Notes: generated by a model from the sequence alone, not told the origin. Positions 23,231 to 32,715 are shown, counted from the first letter of the stretch. The stretch: DNA of 64,000 bases from Ruminococcus bromii (GCF_002834225.1 NZ_NNSR01000073.1:1-64000), one strand, 5' to 3'. Program-made: numbers and translations.

Positions 23231-24087
23231 AAAAGACTTGACACCGCCTCCGTAATTTTTCTTGCAACATACGGGTTGTTCATTGTGTAGAGGTGGATGC
23301 CGTCAACACCGTGTGCGATAAGGTCAACGATCTGGTCAACCGCATATGCAATGCCTGCGTCACGCAAAGCCTCGGGCCTTGTATCATACTTCTGCATAAT
23401 CTTTGCAAATTTTGCAGGAAGGCTTGCACCGCACATTGAAACCATTCTTTCAATCTGACTTTTGCTTGTTACAGGCATAATACCTGCCTCAATCGGAACA
23501 TTCACGCCTGCAATCTTCGCTCTTTCAAGAAAACGATAGTAAACGGAGTTGTCAAAGAAAAGCTGTGAAATAAGGTGGCTTGCACCCGACTCAACCTTTT
23601 TGCGAAGGTTGTGAATGTCCTCAACCTCATCGGTTGCCTCGCTGTGAACCTCGGGATAACAAGCGCCGGCAATGTCAAAATCACCCTGTGACGCAATGTA
23701 TCTGCACAAATCGCTTGCATAAGTGAAATCCTTCTGCGGTTCAACACCTTCAACCCTGTCACCGCGGAGTGCAAGAATATTCTCGATGCCGTTCTCTTTA
23801 AAAAGCGCAAGGTTGCGGTCAATATCAGCCTTTGTGCTGTTAATGCAGGTGAGGTGTGCCACGGATTCAACTCCGAAATCTCTCTTGATTTTTGTTGCGA
23901 TTTCGCAGGTACGGCTCTTTGAACCGCTGCCGCCTGCGCTGTATGTTACGCTGATGAAGTCAGGCTTTAAAGCCGAAATTTCTTCAAGCTTGCCGTAAAC
24001 CGATTCAATCGGAGAGGTCTTTTTAGGCGGAAATACTTCAAAAGAAAAAACTGTTTTTCCGCTGTTAAACAGACTGCTGATTTTCAT
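23227..24087 (-). CDS. metF: 5,10-methylenetetrahydrofolate reductase
   Basis: The 286-aa flavoprotein forms methyl-THF for MetH. The TIM-barrel start FSFEVFPPKKT has the conserved catalytic Glu, and VTYSAGG, ALRGD and SQLFFDN are family motifs. I chose ATG 24087, after GAGGTG; the longer ORF to 24132 lacks a site. It is the first gene of the unit and has a clear promoter at 24149-24177. Confidence 0.95.
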   Translation of the reverse strand: MKISSLFNSGKTVFSFEVFPPKKTSPIESVYGKLEEISALKPDFISVTYSAGGSGSKSRTCEIATKIKRDFGVESVAHLTCINSTKADIDRNLALFKENGIENILALRGDRVEGVEPQKDFTYASDLCRYIASQGDFDIAGACYPEVHSEATDEVEDIHNLRKKVESGASHLISQLFFDNSVYYRFLERAKIAGVNVPIEAGIMPVTSKSQIERMVSMCGASLPAKFAKIMQKYDTRPEALRDAGIAYAVDQIVDLIAHGVDGIHLYTMNNPYVARKITEAVSSLL

Positions 24088-24148
24088 ATATAAAACACCT
24101 CGGTAAAAGTACTTGTTAAAATTGATTAACAACCGTTAAACTGCGTTA

Positions 24149-24177
24149 ATTATAACACAAATAAATTTAGCACACAA
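24149..24177 (-). promoter_or_regulatory. Promoter of metF-metH unit
   Basis: On the minus strand TTGTGT (complement of 24172-24177), 17 nt, TATAAT (complement of 24149-24154). The leader to metF is only about 55 nt, too short for a SAM riboswitch, and none is seen. Confidence 0.65.
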
Positions 24178-24289
24178 TACTGTTTTGTCAGAGTTTGTCC
24201 TTTGGTGCTATCATTTTTTCGGGGATTGCAGTATAAATAAAAGTTATATTCGCAGTTTTTTTCGGGTGAGTTCACATTTATAAGCATTA

Positions 24290-24335
24290 ACAATAAAGGG
24301 GCTGTTACAGAATTTTGCATTCTGCAACAGCCCCT
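24290..24335 (-). terminator. Terminator of malQ-glgP
   Basis: AGGGGCTGTT and AACAGCCCCT (24335-24297) form a long stem with a further AGAAT/ATTCT pairing inside, followed on the minus strand by TTATTGTT. Confidence 0.8.
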
Positions 24336-24380
24336 CGGATGCTTTACGCACAAATATTTAAAGTAAAATTATTTGATAAA

Positions 24381-26747
24381 TTACTTCTTGTAAGATGTGT
24401 GCCAGATTTCCTTAGCATACTGGAGGATTGTACGGTCAGATGAGAACTTACCTGCATTTGCAATGTTGATAAGGCACTTCTTACCGAATTCCTTACGGTT
24501 AGCATACTCTGTGTTAGCTCTGATCTTTGTATCAACATAATCGGGAAGATCATAGATGAGGAAGTAGTTATCAGCCTTCTGCCATGAAGAATCCTTGAGG
24601 AGTGAATCATGGAGTTCCTTGAAGCTGCCTTCGCCCTGAGCACCGCCGTCATCAAATGTGCCGTCAATAAGTGTATCAACAACTCTCTTGATTTCCGGAT
24701 TAGCGTCATAAAGAGCCTTTGGATGGTAGCCTTCCTTCTTCATTCTCTCGATATCCTCAACCTTTGCGCCGAAGATGTATTCGTTCTCAATGCCTGCGCA
24801 CTCAGCAATTTCAACATTAGCACCGTCAAGTGTACCGAGTGTAGGAGCACCGTTGAGCATGAACTTCATGTTACCTGTACCCGATGCCTCAAGACCTGCT
24901 GTTGATGTCTGCTCAGAAAGGTCAGCGGCAACAACAATCTTCTCAGCGTAAGATACATTGTAGTTGGAAATGAAGTAAACCTGAAGGAGATCCTTTGTTT
25001 CGGGATCGTTGTTTACAAGCTTGGCAATCTCATTGATGTACTTAATGATTGCCTTTGCTCTTGCATAACCCGGAGCAGCCTTTGCGCCGAAGATAAATGT
25101 TGTAGGAGTCCAGTTTTTAAGCTTCTTATCCTTCAATCTGAAGTAGATTGTCATGATTGAGAAAGCGTTGAGGAGCTGTCTTTTGTACTCGTGAAGTCTC
25201 TTAACCTGAATATCATAGATTGAATCGGGATTTACATCGTAGCCGTCCATCTTCTTGATGTAGTCTGCGAGCTGCTGTTTCTTCTTCTTCTTGATGTTGT
25301 TGAACTTTGTGATTGTTCTTGTGTCAATGCTGTCATTGAGCTTTTCAAGAAGTGAAAGGTCTGTAAGCCATGCATCTGAGCCAACCTTCTCTGTGATAAG
25401 AGCAGAAAGCTCAGGGTTGCAAAGACCGAGCCAACGGCGCTGTGTGATACCGTTTGTCTTGTTCTGGAATCTCTCGGGATATACCTGATACCACTCTTTG
25501 AGTACATCAGCCTTGAGGATTTCTGTGTGAAGCTCGGCAACACCGTTTACATATGTTGATGCGTATGTTGCAAGTCTTGCCATATGAACAACATTACCGT
25601 CGATAATGCGCATCTTAGCCTTTGTATCCTCATGCACACCCTTAGCAGTAAGCTCTTCCTGGCACTTGTTGGCGATAAGGCAGATAATGTGATAAATCTC
25701 AGGAATAACCTGTGTCATAAGGTCAGCAGGCCACTTCTCGAGAGCCTCGCCGAGAACTGTGTGGTTTGTATAGTTAAATGTCTTTCTTGCAATTTCAAAA
25801 GCATCGTCAAAATTGAAGCCTTCGTTCATAAGAAGTCTTACAAGCTCGGGAACACATGATACAGGATGTGTATCGTTAAGCTGAATTGTGTTTTCCTTAG
25901 CAAAGAAGCTGAAATCATTGCCGTGCTTCTTCTTATAACGGCGCATAATGTCCTGAAGTGATGCAGAACAGAAGAAATACTGCTGTTTAAGTCTGAGAAC
26001 CTTGCCCTCATACTTGTTATCGTTAGGATAAAGAACCTTTGTGATGTTTTCGGCATCGTTCTTTTCCTGAACGGCATTGTTGTACTCTGTGTTATTGAAA
26101 GCAGTAAAATCAAAATCGTTTACTGCCTCAGCCTGCCAAAGACGAAGTGTGTTGATGTTTGTTGTCTTACAGCCGATAACAGCCATATCGTAAGGAACAG
26201 CCTTAACTGTCTGGCCCTTGAATGATACTGTAACAGCCTCATCCTCAACACGGTTGCACCACGGATCTTCAAATCTCTGCCAGTTATCAGCTGTTTCAAC
26301 CTGATAACCGTTTTCGATAAGCTGCTTGAAAAGACCGTACTTGTAACGGATTCCGTAGCCGTCAAGCGGTACTTCCTGTGTAGCAGCACTGTCGAGGAAA
26401 CAAGCGGCAAGTCTGCCGAGACCGCCGTTACCGAGAGCAGCATCGTCGATATCCTCAAATACATTAATGTCAATGCCCTTCTTTTTGAGGAGCTTTGTAA
26501 CATCTTCAAGAATGCCGAGGCAGTAGAGGTTGTTGTACATCATTCTGCCCATGAGGAATTCTGCAGAAAAATAGTAAGCTCTGCGTTCGCTGTCATGTTT
26601 AATCTTGCTTGCTTCCCAGTTGCCTGCGATTTCGCCCATTACTGCTTTGCCGAGTGAGTAGTGAAGCTCAGCGGGTGTGAGCTCTTCAATCTTTTTGCAG
26701 TACATAGACTGAGCTGTGAGTTCAAGCTTTTCCATAATATTACCCAT
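24381..26747 (-). CDS. glgP: Glycogen/starch/alpha-glucan phosphorylase
   Basis: The 788-aa PLP enzyme releases glucose-1-phosphate from glycogen or maltodextrin. The PLP site EASGTGNMKFMLNGAPTLGT and the following DGANVEIAE are visible near residue 640. Early motifs EFLMGRMMYNNL and GNGGLGRLAACFLDS also fit. The length is normal. ATG 26747 follows a GGAGG site that lies at the end of malQ, only 4 bases away, so glgP is co-transcribed with malQ. Confidence 0.96.
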   Translation of the reverse strand: MGNIMEKLELTAQSMYCKKIEELTPAELHYSLGKAVMGEIAGNWEASKIKHDSERRAYYFSAEFLMGRMMYNNLYCLGILEDVTKLLKKKGIDINVFEDIDDAALGNGGLGRLAACFLDSAATQEVPLDGYGIRYKYGLFKQLIENGYQVETADNWQRFEDPWCNRVEDEAVTVSFKGQTVKAVPYDMAVIGCKTTNINTLRLWQAEAVNDFDFTAFNNTEYNNAVQEKNDAENITKVLYPNDNKYEGKVLRLKQQYFFCSASLQDIMRRYKKKHGNDFSFFAKENTIQLNDTHPVSCVPELVRLLMNEGFNFDDAFEIARKTFNYTNHTVLGEALEKWPADLMTQVIPEIYHIICLIANKCQEELTAKGVHEDTKAKMRIIDGNVVHMARLATYASTYVNGVAELHTEILKADVLKEWYQVYPERFQNKTNGITQRRWLGLCNPELSALITEKVGSDAWLTDLSLLEKLNDSIDTRTITKFNNIKKKKKQQLADYIKKMDGYDVNPDSIYDIQVKRLHEYKRQLLNAFSIMTIYFRLKDKKLKNWTPTTFIFGAKAAPGYARAKAIIKYINEIAKLVNNDPETKDLLQVYFISNYNVSYAEKIVVAADLSEQTSTAGLEASGTGNMKFMLNGAPTLGTLDGANVEIAECAGIENEYIFGAKVEDIERMKKEGYHPKALYDANPEIKRVVDTLIDGTFDDGGAQGEGSFKELHDSLLKDSSWQKADNYFLIYDLPDYVDTKIRANTEYANRKEFGKKCLINIANAGKFSSDRTILQYAKEIWHTSYKK

Positions 26748-26751
26748 TTGT

Positions 26752-28239
26752 TTAGTCCTCCAGTCGTCCGCTTTTTTCAGACATAGTTTTTAATTTATCT
26801 GCAAGCTCATCAGTAAGAGCTGCACCATCGAGTCTCCATACCCAGTTTCCGCCGAGTGTTGACGGAATATTCATTCTTGCCTCCTTGCCAAGGCCGAGAA
26901 TATCCTGCATAGGTACGATTGCTGTATCTGCCTTGCTTTCATAAGCAACACGGATGAGTCCCCAGTTGAACGGTTCGTCATCAGGCATCTGACAGTAACT
27001 TCTTGCATAGCTAATGTCTTCGGGTTTAGCTGTTTCAAGCCAGCCCATAACAGTATCGTTATCGTGGGTGCCTGTGTAAACAACACAGTTTTCGGTGTAT
27101 TTATGGGGAAGATAGTCGTTCTCTTCACCGCTGTCGAAAGCAAATTCAAGAACCTTCATTCCCGGATAGCCTGTCTGCTCCATAAGCTCGGTTACATCGG
27201 GGGTGAGTGTTCCGAGGTCTTCGGCAACAATATCAATCTTGCCGAGTGCCTCTTCCATCATCTCAAAGAACTTAATGCGCGGACCTTCAACCCATTCACC
27301 GTTGATTGCGTTTTCGGCAGGATAAGGAATTGAATAATAGCTTGCAAAAGCTCTGAAATGGTCAATACGGGTGATGTCATAGAGCTTTGATGCAGCCTTG
27401 ATACGCTCAAACCACCACTCATAGTCGGTAGCCTCAAGGTAATCCCAGTCGTAGAGAGGGTTGCCCCAAAGCTGACCTGTTGCCGAGAAGTAATCCGGCG
27501 GACAGCCTGCAACTGCAATAGGATCACCGTCGTCATAAAGCTGAAATAGCTCGGGATTAGCCCATGTGTCTGCACTGTCCATGGCAACATAGATCGGCAT
27601 ATCGCCCAAAATCTTGATGCCAAGACCGTTTACATACGCACGGAAGGATTCCCACTGCTCATAAAATTTAAACTGTACAAATTTCCAGAAATCAACATCA
27701 TCCTTGAGCTTGCGTTCATAACGCTTCACGGCAGCCTCATCACGCATTTTGATTTCCTCGTCCGGCCACTCTGTCCAGGAAACCATATCAAAGCTCTTTT
27801 TAACCGCCATATAAAGGGCGTAGTTTTTGAGCCATGCACTGTTTTTGCGCTTGAAGGATGTAAATGCCTTCTGGTCGCCTTTTTTGAAGTTATTGTAAGC
27901 AATTCTCAAAACTTCAAAGCGGCTGTTGTAAATTTTCTCATAATCAACCTCGGCATCGTTTGAGCCCCAGTCGTAGCTCATAATTTCTTCCTTAGTCAAA
28001 AGACCTTCTTCACAAAGAGTGTCAAGGTCAATGAGGTAAGGGTTGCCTGCATAGGTTGAAAAGGACTGATACGGTGAATCACCGTAGCTTGTCGGTCCAA
28101 CGGGGAGAATCTGCCAAATCTTCTGACCTGATTTTTTCAGATAGTCAGCAAACTTGCGAGCCTCTTTGCCGATGGTGCCGATACCGTAGGGGGATGGAAG
28201 CGAAGTAATCGAAAGGAGAACACCTGCGCTTCTAGCCAT
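26752..28239 (-). CDS. malQ: 4-alpha-glucanotransferase (amylomaltase)
   Basis: The 495-aa GH77 enzyme rearranges maltodextrins into longer chains that GlgP can use. Typical segments are RSAGVLLSITSLPSPYGIGT, WQILPVGPTSYGDSPYQSFS, and TRIDHFRAF with the catalytic nucleophile region; EDLGTLTPDV holds the acid/base Glu. I chose MARSAG at 28239, after GGAG; the longer ORF starts in the spacer. It lies directly upstream of glgP. Confidence 0.95.
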   Translation of the reverse strand: MARSAGVLLSITSLPSPYGIGTIGKEARKFADYLKKSGQKIWQILPVGPTSYGDSPYQSFSTYAGNPYLIDLDTLCEEGLLTKEEIMSYDWGSNDAEVDYEKIYNSRFEVLRIAYNNFKKGDQKAFTSFKRKNSAWLKNYALYMAVKKSFDMVSWTEWPDEEIKMRDEAAVKRYERKLKDDVDFWKFVQFKFYEQWESFRAYVNGLGIKILGDMPIYVAMDSADTWANPELFQLYDDGDPIAVAGCPPDYFSATGQLWGNPLYDWDYLEATDYEWWFERIKAASKLYDITRIDHFRAFASYYSIPYPAENAINGEWVEGPRIKFFEMMEEALGKIDIVAEDLGTLTPDVTELMEQTGYPGMKVLEFAFDSGEENDYLPHKYTENCVVYTGTHDNDTVMGWLETAKPEDISYARSYCQMPDDEPFNWGLIRVAYESKADTAIVPMQDILGLGKEARMNIPSTLGGNWVWRLDGAALTDELADKLKTMSEKSGRLED

Positions 28240-28280
28240 AAAAATCAACTCCATTCTGACGGAATATTAAATTTTTAAAT

Positions 28281-28317
28281 CTGTGGTTTCGGGCGCAATT
28301 CGCCCCTGAACCCACAG
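28281..28317 (-). terminator. Hairpin between pncC and malQ
   Basis: CTGTGG/CCACAG outer and GGGCG/CGCCC inner pairings form a strong stem with small mismatches, followed on the minus strand by ATTTAAAAATTT. It probably ends pncC, or attenuates entry into malQ. Confidence 0.5.
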
Positions 28318-28379
28318 TATCAAGATAATTCTATCACATAATCTTCATTTTTACAAGTTATTTTTTAAACAATGACAAG

Positions 28380-28925
28380 TTATTGCAATATACTCAAAAT
28401 AGTAAGAAAAACTGCGTCAGAAGTTAGTTTTCTTATATAGCTTCTCGAATTTGTCTTGTTTATACTGCCGCCGAGCATAAGCTTTACGGCATAACTTTTG
28501 TCTTTTGTGCTGATTCCGCAAAAAACAAGACCAATGGGCTTTTCGGGAGTTCCGCCCGTAGGTCCTGCAATTCCCGTTGTGCTTACGGCTAAATCCGCGC
28601 CCGAAATTTTCCTTGCACCCTCTGCCATCTGCATTGCCGTTTCAGCCGAAACTGCTCCAAGCACAGACAGCGTTTCGTTTGAAACGCCGAGAACCTTATG
28701 CTTCATTTCATTTGCATATGTGCATACGCCAAAATCAAACACATCGCTTGCACCGCTTACTGCGGTAATTCTTTCGCTTAAAAGACCGCCTGTACAGCTT
28801 TCTGCGGTTGCAAGCCTTACACCCTTTTCACGGAGCTTTGCAACAACATTTTCCTGAAGCGTATCGGCGTTGAGGTTGTTTTTTCTCAAAAGCTTAATCA
28901 CATCTATATCTGTCAGAGTTATCAT
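28380..28925 (-). CDS. pncC: CinA-family nicotinamide-nucleotide amidohydrolase (PncC)
   Basis: The 181-aa protein is the stand-alone C-terminal CinA domain, which deamidates NMN in pyridine nucleotide recycling. Family motifs are ATAESCTGGLLSERIT (the first serine is catalytic), VCTYANEMKHKVLGV and STTGIAGPTGGTPEKPIG. The N-terminal extension of about 25 residues is not part of the domain. The N-terminal molybdopterin-like domain of CinA is absent, as in many Clostridia. A CGGAGATG site precedes the ATG. Confidence 0.92.
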   Translation of the reverse strand: MITLTDIDVIKLLRKNNLNADTLQENVVAKLREKGVRLATAESCTGGLLSERITAVSGASDVFDFGVCTYANEMKHKVLGVSNETLSVLGAVSAETAMQMAEGARKISGADLAVSTTGIAGPTGGTPEKPIGLVFCGISTKDKSYAVKLMLGGSINKTNSRSYIRKLTSDAVFLTILSILQ

Positions 28926-29061
28926 TTATAATCATCTCCGATAAATTTTCTATCCATATTTTAACACCGCAATATGAATATTGCAATTGTTTTTATTTTT
29001 TGGTATATTAAAGGGAAGCGTGTCCTATGCAATTCTTAAAACAAAAGAGGTAATAAATATT

Positions 29062-29796
29062 ATGGCTTGGTTTTTTACCGAAGAAAATATATCCGGCAAC
29101 AACTACACCCTTGTCGGAGAGAGCGCAAAGCATATTTCAAAGGTTCTGCGTATGCGTACAGGCGAGGACATCACCCTTGTTTCTCCCGATAAAACTCAGT
29201 ATGAATGTAAAATTTCGCTCATCACGCAGGGTGAAGTCACGGTTGACATCATCTCACAAAAGCCGTGTGAAAACGAACCCGATGTGTTTGTAACCCTCTA
29301 TCAGGCTCTGCCAAAGGGCGACAAAATGGACTTCATCGTTCAAAAGTGTACGGAACTCGGAATCAGCAGAATTGTGCCGATGATTTCGGCAAGATGTGTT
29401 TCCCGTCCCGATGAAAAGTCGCTGAAAAAGAAGTGTGAACGCTGGCAGAAAATTGCTCTTCAGGCAGCAATGCAGAGTCGCAGGGGCATTATTCCCGAAG
29501 TAACTCCGTGCATTTCGTTTAAAGAGGCGGCAGAACAGACAAAGCAGAACGAAAAGACCGTATTTTTTTACGAAATGGGCGGAGAATCCGTCAGAAAAAT
29601 TCTGAATGGCACAAAGCCTAAAACCGTCGGAATGTTCATCGGCAGTGAAGGCGGATTTGAACAATCGGAGGTTGACAGCGTAACCGCAATCGGCGGTCAG
29701 ACGGCAACCCTCGGCAAACGAATTCTCCGTGCCGAAACCGCCCCCCTCGCCGCCCTATCCATTATTATGTACGAAACCGACAATTTTAGTTCGTGA
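29062..29796 (+). CDS. rsmE: 16S rRNA (uracil(1498)-N(3))-methyltransferase
   Basis: The 244-aa SPOUT methyltransferase modifies U1498 of 16S rRNA. The C-terminal knot motifs are IGSEGGFEQSEVD and LGKRILRAETAPLAALSI. The N-terminal PUA-like domain has HISKVLRMRTGEDI. I chose ATG 29062 with an AAAGAGG site; the earlier ATG adds an unrelated 27 residues. Confidence 0.95.
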   Translation: MAWFFTEENISGNNYTLVGESAKHISKVLRMRTGEDITLVSPDKTQYECKISLITQGEVTVDIISQKPCENEPDVFVTLYQALPKGDKMDFIVQKCTELGISRIVPMISARCVSRPDEKSLKKKCERWQKIALQAAMQSRRGIIPEVTPCISFKEAAEQTKQNEKTVFFYEMGGESVRKILNGTKPKTVGMFIGSEGGFEQSEVDSVTAIGGQTATLGKRILRAETAPLAALSIIMYETDNFSS

Positions 29797-29850
29797 AGAC
29801 AGTTTGTGCAATGCACGACAAATGATGCCCGAGCGTAGCATAGTAGTTGC
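29790..29850. repeat. Dispersed intergenic repeat, inverted relative of 7360-7580
   Basis: GTTCGTGAAGACAGTTTG followed by GATGCCCGAGCG is the reverse complement of the end of the 114-bp unit at 7360-7580. It overlaps the stop of rsmE and fills the gap before mtnN. Confidence 0.55.
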
Positions 29851-29895
29851 ATATACAAATTACATTAACTCAACACCAAAATCGGAGGAAAATTT

Positions 29896-30591
29896 ATGAC
29901 AGGAATTATATGTGCCATGCAGATTGAGGCCGACGGAATTATCGCCCTTTCTCAGAACACACAAACCGAAGAAATCGCAGGAATGAAATTCACCACAGGT
30001 ACTCTTAACGGCAAGGACATAGCCGTTGTTGTCTGCGGAGTCGGCAAGGTCAATGCCGCCATGTGTGCCGTTGTGCTTATTGAAAAGTTCAATCCCGATG
30101 TTGTAATCAACAGCGGTGTGGGCGGTTCACTCTCCCCTCTTGTATCAATCGGCGACATTGTTGTTGCTACAAAATCCGTTCAGCACGATATGAACACGAC
30201 CGCTCTCGGCGACAAGCGGGGCGAGGTTTCGTTTCCCGACGGTACAAAGATCTTTTTTGATTGCGACAAAACAGTTGTTGAAAAGCTTACGCAGGCTTGC
30301 AAAACACTTCCCGACACCAAGGTTGAGCAGGGCGTTATCGCAAGCGGCGACATATTCATTTCAGACCGTAAAAAGCGCAAGAGAATTGCCGACACATTCG
30401 GCGCTCTCGTCTGTGAAATGGAGGGTGCGGCAATCGGTTATGTTTGCTACGCACTCAAAACTCCTTACGGAATCATCAGGGCAATCTCCGATGACCTTGA
30501 CGAAAACAAGGGTGTTGATTATGCAAAATTCTGTGAGCTTGCAAGCAAAAAAACCGTAGGCGCAATATGTGAATATCTCAAAAATGAATAA
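29896..30591 (+). CDS. mtnN: 5'-methylthioadenosine/S-adenosylhomocysteine nucleosidase
   Basis: The 231-aa nucleosidase cleaves MTA and SAH and supports the methyl cycle seen in metF-metH. It starts TGIICAMQIEAD (the Glu is catalytic). VINSGVGGSL and VCEMEGAAIGYVCY, the nucleoside-binding segment, are family motifs, and the ISDDLDEN near the end contains the catalytic Asp. An ATCGGAGG site precedes the ATG. Confidence 0.95.
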   Translation: MTGIICAMQIEADGIIALSQNTQTEEIAGMKFTTGTLNGKDIAVVVCGVGKVNAAMCAVVLIEKFNPDVVINSGVGGSLSPLVSIGDIVVATKSVQHDMNTTALGDKRGEVSFPDGTKIFFDCDKTVVEKLTQACKTLPDTKVEQGVIASGDIFISDRKKRKRIADTFGALVCEMEGAAIGYVCYALKTPYGIIRAISDDLDENKGVDYAKFCELASKKTVGAICEYLKNE

Positions 30592-30604
30592 TTATGACCG
30601 ACTC

Positions 30605-30642
30605 AAAACGGGGAACGCATCTGTTTCCCGTTTTTTCTTTTG
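30605..30642 (+). terminator. Terminator of mtnN
   Basis: AACGGG with AAC pairs with GTT and CCCGTT around GCATCT, followed by TTTTTTCTTTT. Confidence 0.8.
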
Positions 30643-30668
30643 TAATGAGTTGTCTTTTTCGATTTCTA

Positions 30669-30730
30669 TTGACAATATAATCACATTTGGATAAAATAAA
30701 AGGTAGCATTATTTTATGAAATAATACTAC
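30669..30730 (+). promoter_or_regulatory. ilvB promoter with initial-transcribed dyad
   Basis: TTGACA (30669-30674), 17 nt, TAAAAT (30692-30697). At the predicted start lies a 28-bp dyad: GTAG and ATTATTT (30703-30714) mirrored by AAATAAT and CTAC (30719-30730), with one mismatch. It could be a repressor operator or a 5' RNA hairpin. No T-box is present. Confidence 0.6.
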
Positions 30731-30751
30731 ACATATAAGGGAGAGATTTAT

Positions 30752-32419
30752 ATGCAGCTTACAGGTGCAGAAATCATTTGCGAGTGTCTTCTTGAACAGG
30801 GTGTTGACACGGTTTTCGGTTATCCGGGCGGTGCGGCGCTCAACACATATGACGCACTCTATAAATACAGCGACAAAATCCGTCACATTCTCACAGCACA
30901 CGAACAGGGTGCTTCTCATGCGGCTGACGGTTACGCAAGAGCAACAGGCAAAACAGGCGTTGTTATGACAACATCTGGTCCCGGTGCAACAAACATCGTA
31001 ACAGGTCTTGCCACAGCCAACATTGACAGCATTCCGCTTGTTGCAATCACAGGCAATGTAACAACCGATCAGCTTGGCAGAGACAGCTTTCAGGAGGTTG
31101 ACATTGTAAACATCGTAAAGCCCGTTACAAAGGCAAGCTTTCTTGTTGAAAGAGTTGAGGATCTTGCCGACACGATACGCAAGGCATTTGCACTTGCACA
31201 GCACGGCAGAAAAGGTCCTGTTCTTGTTGATGTTCCTAAGGATGTTACAGCCAACAAGACGGAATTTGTACAGACAATCCCCGAAAGACCGAAGATATTT
31301 GAAATTAAGAATCCCGAAAAAATTCGTGTTGTTCAGGAAATGATTAAGAATGCAAAGCGTCCTATGATTTACGCAGGCGGCGGTATCATAAGCGCAGATG
31401 CGAGCGAAGAATTTAAAGCATTTGCAGAGCTTATTGACGCTCCGGTTTGTTGTTCACTTATGGGACTCGGCTGTATTCCTGCCGACCACCCGCTCTGCAT
31501 CGGCAACATCGGTATGCACGGCGGTTACGAAACAGGTATGGCAACAGCCGAATGTGACCTTATGATTGCGTGTGGTGCAAGATTTTCCGACCGTGTTGCA
31601 GGTGACCGTGAAAAGTTCGGCGAACAGGCAAAAATTGTCCAGCTTGAAATTGACGAAAAAGAAATCAACAAGAATGTAAAGGTTGACGAGTACATCCTCG
31701 GCGATATAAAAGAAATTCTCATTGCACTCACAATCGGTCTTGACCGACAGGATCATCCCGACTGGCTCGCAAAGATTGAAGAATGGAAGCATCATTTTGA
31801 TGATAAAAAGCTTCCCGAGTGCGACCTTCCGCTCCCACAGCAGGTTCTTGATGTAATCAACGAAATCAAGTGTCCGTCGGACATCATCGCAACAGATGTG
31901 GGTCAGCACCAAATGTGGGTTGCACAGTTCAGCAAGATTATGGAAAGCAGAACGCTCCTCACATCAGGCGGTATGGGTACTATGGGTTACGGCATGGGCG
32001 CCGCAATCGGTGCGCAGTGTGCCCGTCCCAATGACAGGGTTTGCCTCATCACAGGTGACGGCAGTTTCCACATGAACTTAAACGAACTTGTAACACTGAA
32101 GTCCTATGAACTCCCCGTTGTTGTAGTTGTTATGAACAACACGGTTCTCGGTATGGTTCGTCAGTGGCAGAAGCTTTTCTACGGCAGTCGTTTTTCACAG
32201 ACCAATCCGCACAGAGCAACCGACTTTGTAAAGCTTGCAAACGCTTTCGGCGTTGACGGTTTAAGAATCACAAAGCCTGAGGAAATCAAGCCGATTCTCA
32301 CAAAGGCTTTTGAAATGAACAAGCCCGTTGTTGTTGACTGTCGCATCAGTCCCGATGCAAATGTTCTCCCGATGATTCCTCCGGGAAAAACAATCAATGA
32401 AATCATCACCGAAATGTAA
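30752..32419 (+). CDS. ilvB: Acetolactate synthase large subunit
   Basis: The 555-aa ThDP enzyme condenses pyruvate in valine/leucine/isoleucine synthesis. Motifs include FGYPGGAALNTYDAL with the catalytic Glu in AHEQGASHAADGYARATG, and the ThDP motif GDGSFHMNLNELVTLKSY with MNN. It is the biosynthetic form, not the catabolic AlsS. No ilvN small subunit gene adjoins it, so regulation by valine depends on a gene elsewhere. It has its own promoter and the GGGAGAG site. Confidence 0.95.
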   Translation: MQLTGAEIICECLLEQGVDTVFGYPGGAALNTYDALYKYSDKIRHILTAHEQGASHAADGYARATGKTGVVMTTSGPGATNIVTGLATANIDSIPLVAITGNVTTDQLGRDSFQEVDIVNIVKPVTKASFLVERVEDLADTIRKAFALAQHGRKGPVLVDVPKDVTANKTEFVQTIPERPKIFEIKNPEKIRVVQEMIKNAKRPMIYAGGGIISADASEEFKAFAELIDAPVCCSLMGLGCIPADHPLCIGNIGMHGGYETGMATAECDLMIACGARFSDRVAGDREKFGEQAKIVQLEIDEKEINKNVKVDEYILGDIKEILIALTIGLDRQDHPDWLAKIEEWKHHFDDKKLPECDLPLPQQVLDVINEIKCPSDIIATDVGQHQMWVAQFSKIMESRTLLTSGGMGTMGYGMGAAIGAQCARPNDRVCLITGDGSFHMNLNELVTLKSYELPVVVVVMNNTVLGMVRQWQKLFYGSRFSQTNPHRATDFVKLANAFGVDGLRITKPEEIKPILTKAFEMNKPVVVDCRISPDANVLPMIPPGKTINEIITEM

Positions 32420-32439
32420 GCCGAGAGCCTCGGCACGCA

Positions 32440-32570
32440 GTTCGTGTAGGCAGTTTAGCTGAGAAACAACTGTAAATTCCCGACCACGGCAAACCGCTGT
32501 TCCTTGTTCGTGTAGGTAGTTTGATTAAATAACATCTGCATATTTCCGAACACTGCTAACTTAATAATTA
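32440..32570. repeat. 66-bp imperfect direct repeat after ilvB
   Basis: GTTCGTGTAGGCAGTTT (32440) and GTTCGTGTAGGTAGTTT (32506) start two units 66 bases apart that both contain a TTCCCGACCAC- or TTTCCGAACAC-like end. The motif is related to the repeat at 29790 and 7360. No ORF is present in this gap of about 295 bases. Confidence 0.55.
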
Positions 32571-32579
32571 AACATATAT

Positions 32580-32610
32580 AGGGTACTCGTTCGAGTACCC
32601 TGTTTTTTAT
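32580..32610 (+). terminator. Terminator of ilvB
   Basis: GGGTACTC (32581-32588), loop GTTC, GAGTACCC (32593-32600), then TGTTTTTTAT. Confidence 0.85.
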
Positions 32611-32664
32611 GCCATTCAGTAGCTGCGCTCAACTTTGAATACATAGCTTTAAACAAAGCGTAAA

Positions 32665-32692
32665 AAAACAGCCGTATTTTTACGGCTGTTTT
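32665..32692. terminator. Bidirectional terminator before uraA
   Basis: AAAACAGCCGTA and TACGGCTGTTTT form a perfect 12-bp stem. It can end the permease gene on the minus strand and catch plus-strand read-through. Confidence 0.8.
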
Positions 32693-32715
32693 CTGTTACG
32701 ACTATTAAAGTAAAA

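Noticed and set aside
24088..24150. SAM riboswitch upstream of metF
   Set aside because: The leader after the promoter is only about 55 nt and has no terminator or S-box motif.
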